Below are positions 60,484-60,924 of a stretch of DNA of 60,924 nt, piece after piece. Position 1 is the first letter of the stretch. Every line of letters starts with the position of its first letter. A program made the translations under genes and the position numbers. Origin of the DNA: an uncultured Bacteroidales bacterium (lineage in GTDB: Bacteria; Bacteroidota; Bacteroidia; Bacteroidales; UBA932); NCBI GenBank assembly GCA_937899055.1, contig CALBPX010000100.1, positions 1 to 60,924 of the forward strand, written 5' to 3'. The notes under the pieces were generated by a model. That model ran no database searches and had not been told where the DNA came from. It worked only from the letters and a program-made list of their open reading frames with translations.

Positions 60484-60924
60484 ATGAGTATTCCTTTTGT
60501 ACACCTGCACCTGCACAGCCACTATTCCATTCTGGACGGAATCAAGAAATCCGTATTATTCTTTTTGTCATTAGTTTTATTTTTTTTCATTCAAAGTTGC
60601 ACCAAAGAAGACAACGTTGATTTTTCCTTTTTGTCAAAAACAAAAAGAGCAATCGATAAAAGAATAGGATCTAATGGAATATATACCATTCCTGTTAATC
60701 TGTTAAAGTATAATAATCGACTTTCCACAAAGTCTTCATCGGTAGACACATCCTATTACTTCTGTCTTGACTCAATGATAGATCAGAGTCTTGTTCGACA
60801 GGTTTATTTTGAAAAGAGTGGATGGCTATATAATCAAATCCCTTTTAAATCAAATGTTGATGGCATATATGTAGAACGTCAGCATAAAGTGTACACAAGA
60901 GTCCCCGCCTATCCGAGCGGTTTG
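60484..60924 (+). CDS. dnaE start joined in frame to an unrelated lipoprotein (partial, chimeric)
   Basis: An open frame of 147 codons runs to the window end. The first ~19 residues (IPFVHLHLHSHYSILDG) match the PHP-domain start of DNA polymerase III alpha (DnaE). From about residue 20 the sequence becomes KKSVLFFLSLVLFFFIQSC, a lipoprotein signal with cysteine 39, followed by an AT-rich sequence that I do not recognise. GC falls from 53% (60481-60540) to 31% (60541-60900). The join lies at ATCAAGAAATCC, where a lipoprotein start reading ATGAAGAAATCC would differ by one base. The two halves are therefore unlikely to be one natural gene; misassembly or a recombination junction are the options. 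Confidence 0.7.
   Translation, partial: MSIPFVHLHLHSHYSILDGIKKSVLFFLSLVLFFFIQSCTKEDNVDFSFLSKTKRAIDKRIGSNGIYTIPVNLLKYNNRLSTKSSSVDTSYYFCLDSMIDQSLVRQVYFEKSGWLYNQIPFKSNVDGIYVERQHKVYTRVPAYPSGL

Overview
The window reads as chromosomal DNA of a Bacteroidota bacterium, most likely order Bacteroidales. Supporting signs are Bacteroidetes-type promoters (a TAnnTTTG -7 box, in the best case with a TTTG -33 box 19-20 bp upstream), no obvious Shine-Dalgarno sites, a fused SecDF, LptC, CNNM/CBS and SPOR/PD40 proteins, a menA-type prenyltransferase, eukaryote-like glycyl-tRNA synthetase, and several secreted Bacteroidales families. GC is moderate (about half) until the last ~380 bases, which drop to about 31% GC. 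There are no rRNA genes, insertion sequences, integrases, prophage genes or CRISPR arrays. Nearly everything is core housekeeping, packed tightly with many 1-15 nt gaps and several convergent pairs whose stops lie within a few bases.

Layout. 0.1-5.1 kb: rsmA, an ABC permease, and mutS on the opposite strand. 5.1-10.3 kb: secreted serine hydrolase, GT4 glycosyltransferase and a YfhO-like membrane protein in one tight run. 10.3-14 kb (minus): EEP-family nuclease, thyA, folA and an NSS-family Na+ symporter. 14-17.4 kb: ychF and a PpiD/SurA-like chaperone. 17.4-26 kb (minus): mfd, coaX, outer-membrane barrel, TPR protein, lptC and a CNNM/CBS protein. 26-28.6 kb: an AT-rich intergenic region with DnaA-box-like words, ruvB and an Ntn hydrolase. 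28.6-31.6 kb (minus): GH20 hexosaminidase and a DUF4251-like protein. 31.8-34.6 kb: succinate dehydrogenase/fumarate reductase A and B subunits. 34.6-38.7 kb: hflX, P1-family peptidase, tonB, mdh. 38.8-41.3 kb: ybeY and mnmG, followed by an unusual 350-bp intergenic region. 41.6-44.7 kb (minus): threonine aldolase with gcvH, then menA and ruvA. 44.9-49.3 kb: sufS, a sufE-DUF59 fusion, folK, glyQS and tRNA-Pro. 49.3-53.4 kb (minus): membrane TPR/HTH regulator, tRNA-Ser, PD40/SPOR protein. 53.5-60.5 kb: secDF, rnr, gpmI, then a truncated dnaE start that runs in frame into an unrelated AT-rich lipoprotein sequence.

The most striking non-genic signal is the non-palindromic 9-mer ATCGCTGAG/CTCAGCGAT. 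I count 25 exact copies by eye, against about 0.5 expected. Both orientations occur, in four reading frames and in two intergenic sites, which resembles an uptake-signal, Chi-like or other genome-wide recognition word. A second word, GGCGGACAA, has 8 exact copies in four loci. Other points of interest are a possible origin region, a parS-like palindrome beside mnmG, a 120-bp inverted-repeat element, near-leaderless promoters, a SufE-DUF59 fusion, an sdhAB pair with no adjacent membrane anchor, and the chimeric end of the window.
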